Shown one piece after another: positions 27,501-38,060 of a stretch of DNA of 64,000 nt. The stretch is from Orthonyx spaldingii (taxonomy: Eukaryota; Chordata; Aves; Passeriformes; Orthonychidae): contig VZTJ01001450.1 in the NCBI GenBank assembly GCA_013397795.1, forward strand, positions 218,820-282,819, read 5' to 3'. The notes beneath the pieces are model-generated. The model ran no database searches, had not been told where the DNA came from, and saw only the letters and a program-made list of their open reading frames with translations. Each line of letters begins with the position of its first letter. The stretch's first letter is position 1. The translations under genes were made by a program, and so were the position numbers.

Positions 27501-29342
27501 CACTGCCACTCCTGCCCAAACAAGTCATCAAAATGACAACTTTGGTGTGTAGCCATTAATTCAGGTCTGTGTATCCCCTCGTCTCATCTCATCTCGTTAT
27601 TATATCAACCAGGGGTGTGTTACAAACACCAAGAGTTTCCCAGCCCCTCTCCGTTGTCTTTCTGGAGGAAGTGCAGCCTGGATGTGCCCAGGCACTGACA
27701 CTTTGCCAGCTTCCTTTTAGGCTCTGATTGATTTTGCACTGTCCAAGCTGCCCTGGCCTAAATAAACACAATATATGTTCTGGGATGCTTTTTTTCTTTA
27801 CTGTTTAATCTGAATTCAGCTCATGTGGCTCACAGCTAAAGATGGGCAAGCGTCAAAATATTCTGACGGGTGCCGGAGCTGAGCCCAAAAGGAGAGACAG
27901 AAGCAGATAAATTGCCTTTCTAACTTCTCAGAAAGGCTTTTGTCCATTTATTGTTTTTTTAGCTTCTCCTCTAATTCTCACAATTTGTACTTGGTTGGTA
28001 CAACTCATTGACCCCAGTGAGTCACCTCACATCCCCCTGTTTTGGTGGCAGCAAATACCATGTGGTTTAACACTGCCCTAGCAAACACTTTCCATTAGAA
28101 TATTCCCTAACTTTTTCTGTGCTTCCAGTGCTGAGGTATCAGAGCAATGTGTCCCAGCTTTGTGGACAATTTGAGCTGAGTTTCAGCCTGCCAGAGGCTG
28201 TTTGTTCCCTCTGTGGAACTGCTGTCCACATCTCCTGTCTCTAAAAGCCTGCTCTGCTATCTCCTTTGCCTCCCAGCTCTGCTAATCACTTGACTTAAGG
28301 AGACAAAACACAAGACCAGGTTTCTACCATTTCCCTGGTGCATGAGTCATACTTAATGTGGAGGTTATATTAATTACTGTGTGCTCAGCACTTAATGAGC
28401 CTGGGAAGGAGTCTCCTCTCTTCAGCTACACAGACCACGCAGGGAAATTACGACATGCAGTGAATACATTTCCCAAACTCTCAAATCTGGATATGTATTT
28501 TATACAAGGAGGCAAATCAGTCATTGCTCAAGTTCCTTAAAAAAAGGATGGCAGAAGCTGAGAAATCTGGGCCATGGTCCTAATTCTCTCACAGGCTGCC
28601 TTTGTGCCCACTGGCCAGCCCTCTTGGGCTCTGTCTCCTGATTTCCTGTCTGTTTGTAGGGATAATAGTGGCTGGCTGAGACCAGGCTCAGCCCAGAACA
28701 TTTGTACAACTTGACATCACAGCATTAGAGAAGGCCAAGAGGAATTATTCTGATTTTTTTTTAATGTATGGAAAATATTTATTTTTTTTTAATAGATAAT
28801 AAATGACATATCTTCCAGTCCTGTGTGAATGCATTATGGTCCAACACTGCTGCCTGTACTGGATCTTCTCCGTCTTTCTCCATTGACTTCTTTCTCAAGG
28901 TGATGGGTATTTGACATCCTCTGTAGGATTGACGTTGTTTCAAAAATACACTGTATGTGATGTCCACAGTGCATATTTCCATGGGCCCGTGGGCAAAAGA
29001 AAAGTTGCTAGGTAAAAAATTCAGTGTGAGAAACAACTCACAAAACAGGTTTCTTGCTGATTCAAGGGAATAGATACTTGGATTTGGCTTGATCCAAATG
29101 AAATTGCACTGGGCTGTGTAGCAACGGGGCAGGCTGAGCTTTGGCTGCAATCTGTCCATTTTGCCAAGTCCTTTCTGTTCCCTGGTGGGCTCAGTGGTGT
29201 GCCTTCCTTGCACTGGTTTGTTCAGGGGTTTTCCTTCTCATGCTTTTTCCTCTGTATTCCAAAGCATTTCTGGGCTGCACCCTGTCTGTTACAGGCCTTT
29301 AGTTCTTTATCTTTCAAATGTCTTTTTCTGTCTCCTAGTTAC

Positions 29343-30160
29343 AATCATGGAATATCCTAAATTGGAAGGGACCCACGAGGATCACCCAGCCCAGCCCCTG
29401 TCCCTGCCCAGACCCCCGACACTCCCACCCTGAGCATCCCTGGAGTGGTGTCCAAACGCCCCTGGAGCTCTGGCAGCCTCGGGGCCGGGACCATTCCCTG
29501 GGGAGCCTGGGCAGTGCCCAGCACCCTCTGGGGAAGAACCTTTCCCTGAGATCCAGCCTGACCCTGCCTGGCCCAGCTCCAGCCCTTCCCTGGGTGCTGT
29601 CCCCGTCCCAGAGCAGAGATCGGAGCTGCCCTCGGGAGGAGCTGCAGCCCCGGGGAGCTCTGACCTCAGTCTTCCCTTCTGCAGCTGAGCAAACCAAGTG
29701 CCCTCAGCTGCTCCTTGCACGGCCCCTCCAGACCCTTCCCCATCCTGTGTCCCTCCTTTGGACATTCTCTAACAGTTTTAGAGCTTTCTTATATTGCAGT
29801 GACCAAAACTTCAGGCCATGTTCAAGGTGCGGCTGCCCCAGTGCAGAGCAGAGCGGGACAATCCCCTCCCTGGCCTGGTGCCCCTGCTGGGCCTGGTGCC
29901 CCCCAGGACAGGGAGGTCCCCCCTGGCTGCCAGGGCAGTGCTGGCTCACATCCAATGTTCCATCCACCAAGATCCCCAGGTCCCTTTGCACGGTGCTGCT
30001 CTCCAGCATCTCACTCCCCAGCCTGGCTGCACATCCAGGGCTGCCCCATCCCAGGTGCAGAATCTGCCACTGTCCCTTGTTGAACTTCATATGGTTGGTG
30101 ATTGCCCAGCCCTCTAATTTGTCCAGGTCTGGTCTAACGAGCTGCTTTTCCCTGCACACA
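29343..30160 (-). mobile_element. CR1 LINE fragment including the reverse transcriptase C-terminus
   Basis: This is the longest transposon in the window, a 5'-truncated CR1. On the minus strand the 30159-29704 frame reads LDKLEGWAITNHMKFNKG, ILHLGWGSPGC, ESSTVQRDLGILVDGTLD and KALKLLENVQRR, typical of the C-terminal part of CR1 ORF2. The frame then breaks; later pieces (RLDLRERFFPRGCW, LPREWSRP) lie in another frame. The 3' end at about 29343 has the usual CR1 boundary. It is a dead copy: truncated, with at least one frameshift. It is unusually GC-rich compared with its flanks. Confidence 0.92.
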
Positions 30161-33100
30161 CTAAAATGCAGTCTGATGGAGCGGGGCAGAAATTACTTTT
30201 CTTTCAGACACTGTTACCATCAGTTGGAGAATCTCTGTGCTGCACAGCTGAGAATGAGTCAAAGTGTGTGAAAGTAAAACATAACCCCTGGGACAATACC
30301 AGAAACCTGACTAATGGATTTTGATTTAATCTGTTTTGCTCTACCCATGCTCTATGGGGCCAAAAAATAAGTTGTTGGGTTTTTCTAATCAGAATGCTGA
30401 GAGTGTTATAGTATTTATGACCTCTAGTTGTGTAAATACTAAAAGGATTTCATGATGTAAGTATAAATGGCATAAAGGATCCAGGAGGGAATCTGCCAAA
30501 CAAATTTTAAAATATTAATAGTTAGAGCAGTGTTTGCTGACATCGTATGAGTGAAGAAAGCTCAACAGCATTGAAAGAATGAGAAAAATTAACAACAGGA
30601 CAAGGGTTGTGGACAATAAGTAAATGTGATTAAGTGATAATCATAGAATTCCAGAATGGTTTGGGGTGAAAGGAACCTTAAAGCCTTATGCAGATCTTAA
30701 TTTGAATTTGTGCACCCTGACTGCCGCTGTGACATTTCTCTACTTAAAAAATTGATTTTAAAGTGTGGTCAGTTAAAAAGAGTTTTGTAATCCACAGGAG
30801 AGCTCATTAAGAGCCTTGTGCAATACAGTGTGTAGCCATCACTTTCCTTTTCTAAGTTACTGCATCCCCTTAGAATAACTTTACCAAATGAGCCACTTCA
30901 AAGTACATTTTGAGGATGTTTTCAGTTTAATTATCACTGTTGAAAGACACATCTCCGTTAGCTTTGTGCATACATGGCAAAGAAAACTTAACCATTGACC
31001 GATTCACATTTTATGTAAGTGCTTCTAATATCCAGCTGAGTGAATTCAGGTTAGTTGTCCTTTTAGAAAGGCCCAGAGGTAAAATCCTTAAAACTTATTT
31101 GGGAATCCCGAGGCAGAACAGCTTCATTTCCACAAACTGTGGGATGAGGAAAGGAGATTCCATAATTAGCAGCTTCCCAATGTGCAGCCAGACCTTTTCC
31201 CTCCGCTCCCCATTCCTGTCCCTGCCCCTGCTCCCTTTCCCCACCAGGTTCTCCCCGTGCCCAGCAGCCCTCGCAGCACAGACGAGGAGCTGCATTTTCC
31301 TTTGGGGCTGCATTGTTGTGCAGTTTTGTGCATTTCAGTGCCATTGTGTGCTCCTTCCCCACGCACAGACAGAGCCCTTCTATCCCCGAGCACAAAGGCC
31401 GAGCTGTTGTGGGGGCAGGAATATCCACAGCCCGTAAATCTTCTCCCTTCTCCTGTTCATTCTCGTGCCATTCAAGCCCATTTAGCGAATGACCAACTAA
31501 CTCCAGGCTCACGGCACGTTCTGATGGGCCAGATTTCTCCTATCTAAGATGGCACAGCCAAATTTCCCAATACTTTCTAGAATGCAGCATTTGGTTTTCC
31601 TTGCTCTTTAATTCATAGTTCTCAAACTGTTATTCCAGTTATTAAACAAATTGGCATTTTTTTCCTTTTTTTCTCTCCATTTTCTTGTCAGCAATATTGT
31701 AAAATATAGGGAAAATGTGTACCAAATTGAATTCCTTGTGCATCCAGTTTTTTATTATTGTGAGTAAACTGTTTCAAGATATTTGTCCTTCAATAATTAT
31801 TCTGTTAGCTGTACATGGCACATCACTGCATACGGAAATTTACAGGAAGCAGGGGTTTTACACATTAATTTTCTATGGTAAAAACATGCTGCAAAAGTAA
31901 TAATTTGTAAAGTAACTCTAATCAGTGAGGAAAACACAGTTTTAACTATGATATGGTAGTCACCAAATCAAAACCCAATACAAAATGGGGGGGGAGAGTC
32001 CAATATTAAACATTAGATCTGGATTATTTAACCATAACAGAGTTGTAATGAACATTCCTACTGTATGTGGTTGCATTTTATATCCTGTTGTGTGGAATTC
32101 AGCAGGACTAAGAGCAGTGACTCAATGACCAATAAAAATTTGCTTTTATATTGACAATCCATAAGTTCAAAAGTAAATTATGTTAATAACTTTATTTTGA
32201 TCCCCCATTCTGGTGCCTGAATTACACAAAAATTCTATTTTGTGTGAAGTGGCAGGTCTGCAGGTCTGTGTGTTAACCCTGCCTACACATTGCTACTGCA
32301 TGGGCTTGTGTTCTTAAACAATATATATACAAGGAGTGAGTTCAAACCCGAGTCCTAAAAGGTAGTTTGTCAAACTTTGCAGCATCTTTTGTGATGCTCC
32401 TGTCTCCCTTCTCAGAAATCCTCTGTTTTCGCAGTGCTAGGTGGGAGTGTTGCCTGAGAAGGATCAGTGCACACAAGGCAGACCTGTCTCACCCACCCTC
32501 TGTAGCACAGGGACACATTCCTGATCCCTCCTTAATTGGGGAGATCCTGCAGCCTGGAAGGAGGAGAGAATCTGATCTGTCTCTGCCAAGGTGCAATATC
32601 ACCAGTAACACTGGGCCATGTTTCTTACCCAGTGAAAAACAATGTTAAAATTAAATTTATTTTTTTATCAGTCACAAGTGAGTTAAGCAGGAGGAATAGA
32701 ACAATTTACCACTCAAATGTCTGAAGAATTCAGCAGTGATAAAAAGGAAATACCACAAAGGGAATGCAAAATGGCTTAGTTGGGCTCTGAAAAACAAGTG
32801 AGTAGTTTTTAAATTTACCTCTTTTAACTTGTCCAAATGTTTTACTCGGTTTCTGGGCTCTGGCCTTTTGGGGGGAAAGAATAATGTAAATGCCAAAAGG
32901 AGCTGGACAAAAAGTAAGCTTTGTATCCTATCTATGAGAATCAGACGATGTGTGTCATGCTAGTTATTACAGTCATAGTCTACAGTCTCCCCCAGATGGA
33001 AATGGGATTTGACAGGAGCACAATGCAGAGGTTTAACTGACAGCACACACAGCACATTTGCGAGTCATAACGCCACAGTTTAATGACTGACGCATGTGGG

Positions 33101-33561
33101 AAGCTAATTCGGAATTTTTTTTCTTGAATGGGATAAATGAGCATCCAGTTAATACCAATAATGAATTCAAGCCATGTGACAAAATTGATGCTACATACCC
33201 TGTTCTTGTTTTGCATATTCTGCAAACTGAGCTGCAGGAAAAGAGTCCGTTTGTACACACATCCGGAGAGAAAGTTCATTCTGCTTTCTGACACATCCAC
33301 CAATTGCAGCTGAATGCATCCAGCTTGCTGCTGTTGTGTTCACAAACTAATTACCCTTTCTCTGTTAAATAGCCTAAGAATTACAAATTGTATGCCTGTT
33401 TTGAGAAAAAGTACAGGTTGAACAAGCAGACGTAGTATAAATAAAATATTTATATAAAAATAGTCTCTTACAAAATATACTCTCTTATCCTATGGTTGAT
33501 TTTTCCAAAAGATGGAATTTTGTCTGGATTTTCTTATTTTTAGACATATTCCAAACAGGAT
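30160..33561. other. Intergenic sequence just downstream of WNT7A
   Basis: No gene is recognisable. It contains a short CR1 remnant (30639-30687) and an alternative poly(A) hexamer (minus AATAAA, 32656-32661). A unique, AT-balanced block at about 33060-33300, in which both strands happen to be open for 65-107 codons, may be a conserved element or distal UTR. The rest is unremarkable AT-rich DNA. Confidence 0.6.
30639..30687 (-). mobile_element. Short CR1 LINE remnant
   Basis: It reads aatcatagaattccagaatg followed by gtttggggtgaaaggaacc, the reverse-complemented extreme 3' end of CR1. Only about 50 bp remain. Confidence 0.75.
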
Positions 33562-33567
33562 TTTATT
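33562..33567 (-). terminator. Candidate poly(A) signal AATAAA for WNT7A
   Basis: TTTATT on the plus strand reads AATAAA on the transcript strand, about 1.1 kb past the stop codon. It is followed by moderately U/G-rich sequence. It is the first canonical hexamer after the stop, but usage is not shown, and 32656-32661 is an alternative. Confidence 0.4.
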
Positions 33568-34034
33568 AATGTTTCTGTCTTTCTTTAATTGAAGAAAAAA
33601 AAAATAACCACAAAAACTGGTAAAGATTTGTAACCCCTACCGCTCGACTTTTGTTCCAGACAACTAGCAGCAAACAGGAGGAAACAAACAAACAAAAACC
33701 CCAAAATACAGTGTGTTTGTGTATGTACATATATATAAAGACGCCAGCTTTTGTCCTTAAACATCCAGTACTGTAGAACATATCCTGCAAGTCCAACTAA
33801 TAGAAATATCCTAGTCAAGAATAATATATACAGCTCCAGTTTTTCCTTGCTGATCCTACAAAATTATTCCACAAAGAAAGTCAGCTATCTACTTTAATTG
33901 CAGAATAGTTCCAAAAAGGTTGGTAAAGTTCTTTTTTTAATTAAATAAATTAATATTAGTTTTATCTGAATAAATTGTTAAATATTGCTATTATTATGCC
34001 CAAGTGTCCCCAATCCCTGTGCTAAAATCTGCAG

Positions 34035-34052
34035 CACACACACACACACACA
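34035..34052. repeat. (CA)9 microsatellite
   Basis: This is an 18-base uninterrupted CA run, TG on the WNT7A transcript strand, within the probable 3' UTR. Confidence 0.9.
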
Positions 34053-34634
34053 AGAAAGGCAGATAAAGCAGTGTCTACAGAACCCTTCCACAGTTCCTCC
34101 TGCTGCAGCAAGTGCTGTGGAGTGGAAGGATGGGCAAGACCAGCAGAAGCTTTCCACGAGTGTAGAAGCCTAAATCTGTGTCACCCACACACTCATACGG
34201 GCAGAGTTCATGGGAGGCTCTGTCCATCCCATCCTGTGCAAAGCCCTTTTTCAGGGATTTCTCCCCTACCCCACCCTGATCCTTGTACACAGAAGTGTGT
34301 GACCATCTCTTCCCAAACCAAGAGTCAGTTGCCACACCAGAGATTTCTCCCTGGCTGGTGTCTCTCCACGAGGCAGCCAACGCTTCTTCCCTTCGAGGTG
34401 CAGGTTCTCTGGGATGATCCTCTTCTCTCTCTTTTGCGTGTCTGGTGGCCCGGCGTGGGGTTTGTTTGTTTTTGTTTCTTGGCTGACTTTATAAGAGTCT
34501 GAAATGTGTATCCACATAAACAACGAAATGTGAGAAGAGAAGAGAAGAGAGGGCTCCATTCATCAGCATTTCTTCGGGGACAGCAGGACTCCCCGCAGTT
34601 CCGTCAGGGATGTTGAGTGCATGTGCAAAGGTAT

Positions 34635-34657
34635 CCCGGGCCGGGGAGGGGCCCGGG
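34635..34657 (-). other. Perfect GC-rich inverted repeat after the stop codon
   Basis: CCCGGGCC (34635-34642) and GGCCCGGG (34650-34657) form 8-bp perfect arms around a 7-base loop. On the transcript the hairpin begins six bases after the UGA. Whether it does anything (readthrough, mRNA stability) is unknown. Confidence 0.6.
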
Positions 34658-34663
34658 CAGCGC

Positions 34664-35143
34664 TCACTTACAGGTGTACACCTCTGTCCTCTCGCTGCAC
34701 GTGTTGCACTTCACGTAGCAGCACCAGTGGAACTTGCAGTTGCACTGCCACACGCGGGAGTACTGGTGGGTGTTGTAGCCGCGGCCGCAGCACATCAGGT
34801 CGCAGCCGTTGGACTGCTGCGCCGTCTTGTTGCACATCCTGCCCTGCGTGCCCACGCTGCCCGTCACCGGGTCCTCCTCGCAGTAGTTGGGGGATTTCTC
34901 TATGTACACCAAGTCTGTATCCATGGGTTTGCGATAGGAAAGGGGCTTCTTGATCTTGAGGAAGGTGGGGCGCTTGTTGCGGCTGGCCCTGACGGGCTCC
35001 ACCTGCACGGCCTCGTTGTACTTGTCCTTGAGGATGTAGCCCAGCTCCCGGAACTTGGGCAGGGTTGTCCAGCAGGTTTTAGTGGTGCAGGATCCTGACA
35101 CCCCGTGGCACTTGCACTCCAACTTCATGTTTTCCTCCAGGAT
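34664..35143 (-). CDS. WNT7A: WNT7A terminal coding exon 4 (residues 191-349)
   Basis: This exon encodes ILEENMKLECKCHGVSGSC to the C-terminal TCK and a TGA stop (34664-34666). The acceptor is ctaaccacag. The CHGVSGSC loop contains Ser206, the serine acylated by the O-acyltransferase PORCN in Wnts and inserted into the Frizzled groove. Residues about 237-266 form the basic linker (RASRNKRPTFLKIKK), which in Wnt7 proteins is known to be recognised by RECK for GPR124/RECK-dependent signalling. The last ~80 residues are the cysteine-rich C-terminal domain (CCGRGYNTHQY, CNCKFHWCCYVKC) that makes the second Frizzled contact. Sixteen conserved cysteines and the N295 sequon are intact. A GC-rich inverted repeat starts six bases after the stop, and the stop overlaps a donor-like GTAAGTGAG. 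Confidence 0.97.
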   Translation of the reverse strand: MLEENMKLECKCHGVSGSCTTKTCWTTLPKFRELGYILKDKYNEAVQVEPVRASRNKRPTFLKIKKPLSYRKPMDTDLVYIEKSPNYCEEDPVTGSVGTQGRMCNKTAQQSNGCDLMCCGRGYNTHQYSRVWQCNCKFHWCCYVKCNTCSERTEVYTCK

Positions 35144-37899
35144 CTGTGGTTAGAAGAACAAAGGATGCATTAACACAAGCGAGACTCTCCTCACAATACT
35201 GGGTGACTCGGGGAAGGGTTTGTTCTCTGGGAGCTGCCACCAGACTCAGGTCATGCTGTTGGCCCAGGCAGCAGATGGTTCTCTGTATGATCCAGTTCTG
35301 CCTGTGAAGCTGATTCCCCTTCTGCACTGTGAGTTAAGCAGGAAGAGAACTTTTCCTAATGCCACAGCAGAGACACCAAAGCTAAAATGGGACCCTCCTC
35401 AGCCACAGCTTTGCTTCAACATGATTGCCCAGTGCTTCATATTTGTCTGGTCCTGCAATGTTTGGCATAGGGGAGTGAAATTAGGAACTGGCAGGAAATC
35501 ACACCTTTACATGAAATGCCCCACACAGAATCCTTGCAGAGTTCAACAACAGGAGCCAGCACATAGCTTTTGTAAACAGAGGTTCAAAAATAAACTGCAT
35601 CTCAGTCCTTGCACATGAAAATGTCATGAGGTGGAGAAAGAGAGGAACAAGCAGATAAAATCTATCAATGCCTGTCCCCCTGTAGGTTTCACATGAATCA
35701 GCAGTATAGAACAGAGGGTTATTTAGTCATACAGGCATCATCAGTTCTAAATGTTACAACTTAATGCTCCAGTTTGGAAATCTAATTATTATTTTTGATA
35801 TACTGCAGTCAAGCACACTTCTGGAAGGTTTGAAGTAATTTGCCTCCTGTCACACAGAGCATAAAAACACCATAGCTACTTTGCAAAAAAACCTGATTTG
35901 TCTTAGAGCATAAAGAGTGAAAGCAAAGATGAGGAATCGGTTTCATATTTTGTCATCAATTCTTGTACAATAATTTCTATCTCTTTAATACCATAAAGCA
36001 TCTCAAACACCTCAACATCATGGCTTGCTCCAACCTGTCTTGTGTTCTCTTCCTTGTAGGGGTCTCTCATGCCTGAGTTGTCACTACCTTCCTTTTGAAG
36101 GTAACAAGCTTCATCTTCCCTTCTGCCTTCACATCTCTTGAAACTCTGTCCCTGTGTCATCTCCTGCTCTTTACCAGCCCAGTCTTTGCCAAATAAAACT
36201 GAAGCCCAGCTTAGTCCCTGCTCTGTGTTCTGAGCCCTAGAGCTGACCCCAAGCAGCAGTGACACTCGGATAACACAAGAAAACGCACCTAATTCCAGCA
36301 GTTAGTTTCCCACTGGCCTTTACTTGAAAGAGGCCATAATAATTTTGATTATGAAATTCTGCCTAACCTGGCAGAGCCCAGCACTGGAAAGCCCAGCCAG
36401 AGGGATTATCAGGGTTCAGGGAGTGGCCACATCATTTTTCCCCTGAGAAAACCCAGCTGATCCGTGGAGCTCCAAACCTCAGCAGCCGGGAAGGCTGGAG
36501 GGAGGTCAGTGATATGGACATTGGAATTAACTCTTTGATTTGACTCTATGGAATAACTTTATTTGTATTTTAGCCTATGAGCAAATTGTCAGCACATGTG
36601 GTCTGAAGGCAGGATCACAACCCTAGAAAGCACAGCTCCAGGCCTTTGACATAAGTGAACTCAGCAAATGCTAGGTCATGTTTTGTGCTTCTGGTTTTGT
36701 GCTTCTGGTTTTAAATCAGCTTCTCATGCAAACTCTCTAATGACTGCCCTAAAACTCAGATGTGAGAAATTTCCATATTCAGATCTACATCTTAACTTCT
36801 GCTCAAGCTTTGGCTTTATCTTGTTATCTTGAGTTTCTCTCTCAGCCACTGCATACTTCTTTTATTGCTCACTCATTCATAAGGCAGGACACTTCAAAGA
36901 TAGATGAGGCGATGGAAAAGGAGTTATAGCACAGAAACCGGAAAAATAACATCAATTCCTTTAGCCTCATTTGTACCTTTTAAAAAGCTCTCTTTTTTAA
37001 AATTGAAACTAGCCAGGGATACATTTCTCTAATTCAATCACTGCTCTTGTAGAAGTGGCTGGCCTTACATCCTGGTACAATGTTCAAACTTGCAACAAAA
37101 TATTTCTAACTCGTCTGCCATGGGGATCCGCCAAATTGGCTTGAAACATTAACACAAAACACATCATGTGTCATCTATCCCGGCAGGGTTTTTCCTAAAG
37201 TGTAGTTAAGTAGCCTAAATTGCCTTTTGCTTTATTTCATTACCATTCCATTTATAGCCAGCAATCTCTGAGGGATGGGAGCTCCTGGGGAAGGAGCTGA
37301 GCCAGCGGCCGGGGCGGCCTCGTGTCCCCGGCTGGGCTCCTGCTGCGGTCAGAGCACGGCAAACACGGCCAGCCCTGCTCTGCAGGTCTCAGCTCAGCCT
37401 GGGCTCCGGCACTCGGGGTAAAAGGGTCTGGTTCTGCCTGAATGGGCAAGTTTGAGCAGTACCAGCTGAGCCCCAGTGCCAGGGATCCTTCCTAGAGGTC
37501 CAAAAACACTTGGAGGTGGACGGGAAGGGGCAGAGAGATGGGAAAGTGCTACTTTATTGTTCTCTTTTCCATTTATTGTTTTTATAATCTCCTAAGGTTT
37601 ACTGGCTACCTCTCCCTTTCTCTCTGCACTTGCCAGAGGTGCCAGAGGTTCCAATATTCTGTGCTGGAATCTCTCTGGCACATCTGCCTCATTCGGGACC
37701 CCTGCTGAGCCTTCCCCTCCAGACCTGCCTCCTCTAACCCAGCCTCTCCACCTGTGGCTCACAACCCCTTTTGTTGCTTCTGTTTCTGCACACAAATCCA
37801 TCCTCCTCACGGGGCTTTCAGGGCCGTGTTCTGCAAATTCAGCAAGCCATGAATTGACTCCACAGCCTTTGGAAAATATGCTATGGGGAACCTGAACCG

Positions 37900-38060
37900 T
37901 CTGCCCCCTGCAAAAGCAAAAGCCTGCAATGGCGATTTGATAGTTTGTTGTACTCTGATAGCAGGTGCTTGCACTATTTGTTCTACATTAAAATATGTGG
38001 ATGGTGGTATTTTAATACTATTATATTATTCCAGCATCATCTGATGAATCAGTGCCTGTA
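37900..38060. promoter_or_regulatory. Candidate conserved non-coding element in intron 3
   Basis: AT-rich unique block with clustered homeodomain-like cores and a run of TATTTTAATACTATTATATTATT-like composition. The call rests on composition alone. Confidence 0.2.

Larger units (their letters stand above)
22396..29342. other. Intergenic block, no gene recognised
   Basis: Unique sequence without recognisable coding exons. A possible old CR1 remnant lies at 25411-25510 (cagagaatcactgaatggct start). GC-rich patches occur at about 24680-24870 and 26640-26930. Two stretches, about 26000-26200 and 27120-27500, have the look of conserved non-coding DNA. Confidence 0.55.
33562..34663 (-). other. WNT7A: Probable WNT7A 3' UTR
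   Basis: The sequence downstream of the TGA on the minus strand has no long ORF and turns AT-rich. The first canonical AATAAA poly(A) signal on the minus strand is at 33562-33567; a weaker ATTAAA is at 33936-33941. A more distal AATAAA at 32656-32661 would give a UTR of about 2 kb. The UTR contains a (TG)9 run on the transcript strand (34035-34052), a short GA/GAA-type purine tract (about 34531-34550 on the plus strand) and a perfect 8-bp GC hairpin just after the stop. The 3' end is inferred from signals only. Confidence 0.45.

Noticed and set aside
29594..30271. 225-codon plus-strand ORF
   Set aside because: It is the antisense of the CR1 reverse transcriptase region.
1..33561. Downstream neighbouring gene (for example a fibulin-like gene)
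   Set aside because: I looked for EGF-type cysteine patterns or other recognisable exons and saw none; the neighbour must lie outside the window.
36683..36714. Short direct duplication of a gtgcttctggtttt unit
   Set aside because: Two copies of about 15 bp only; ordinary slippage.
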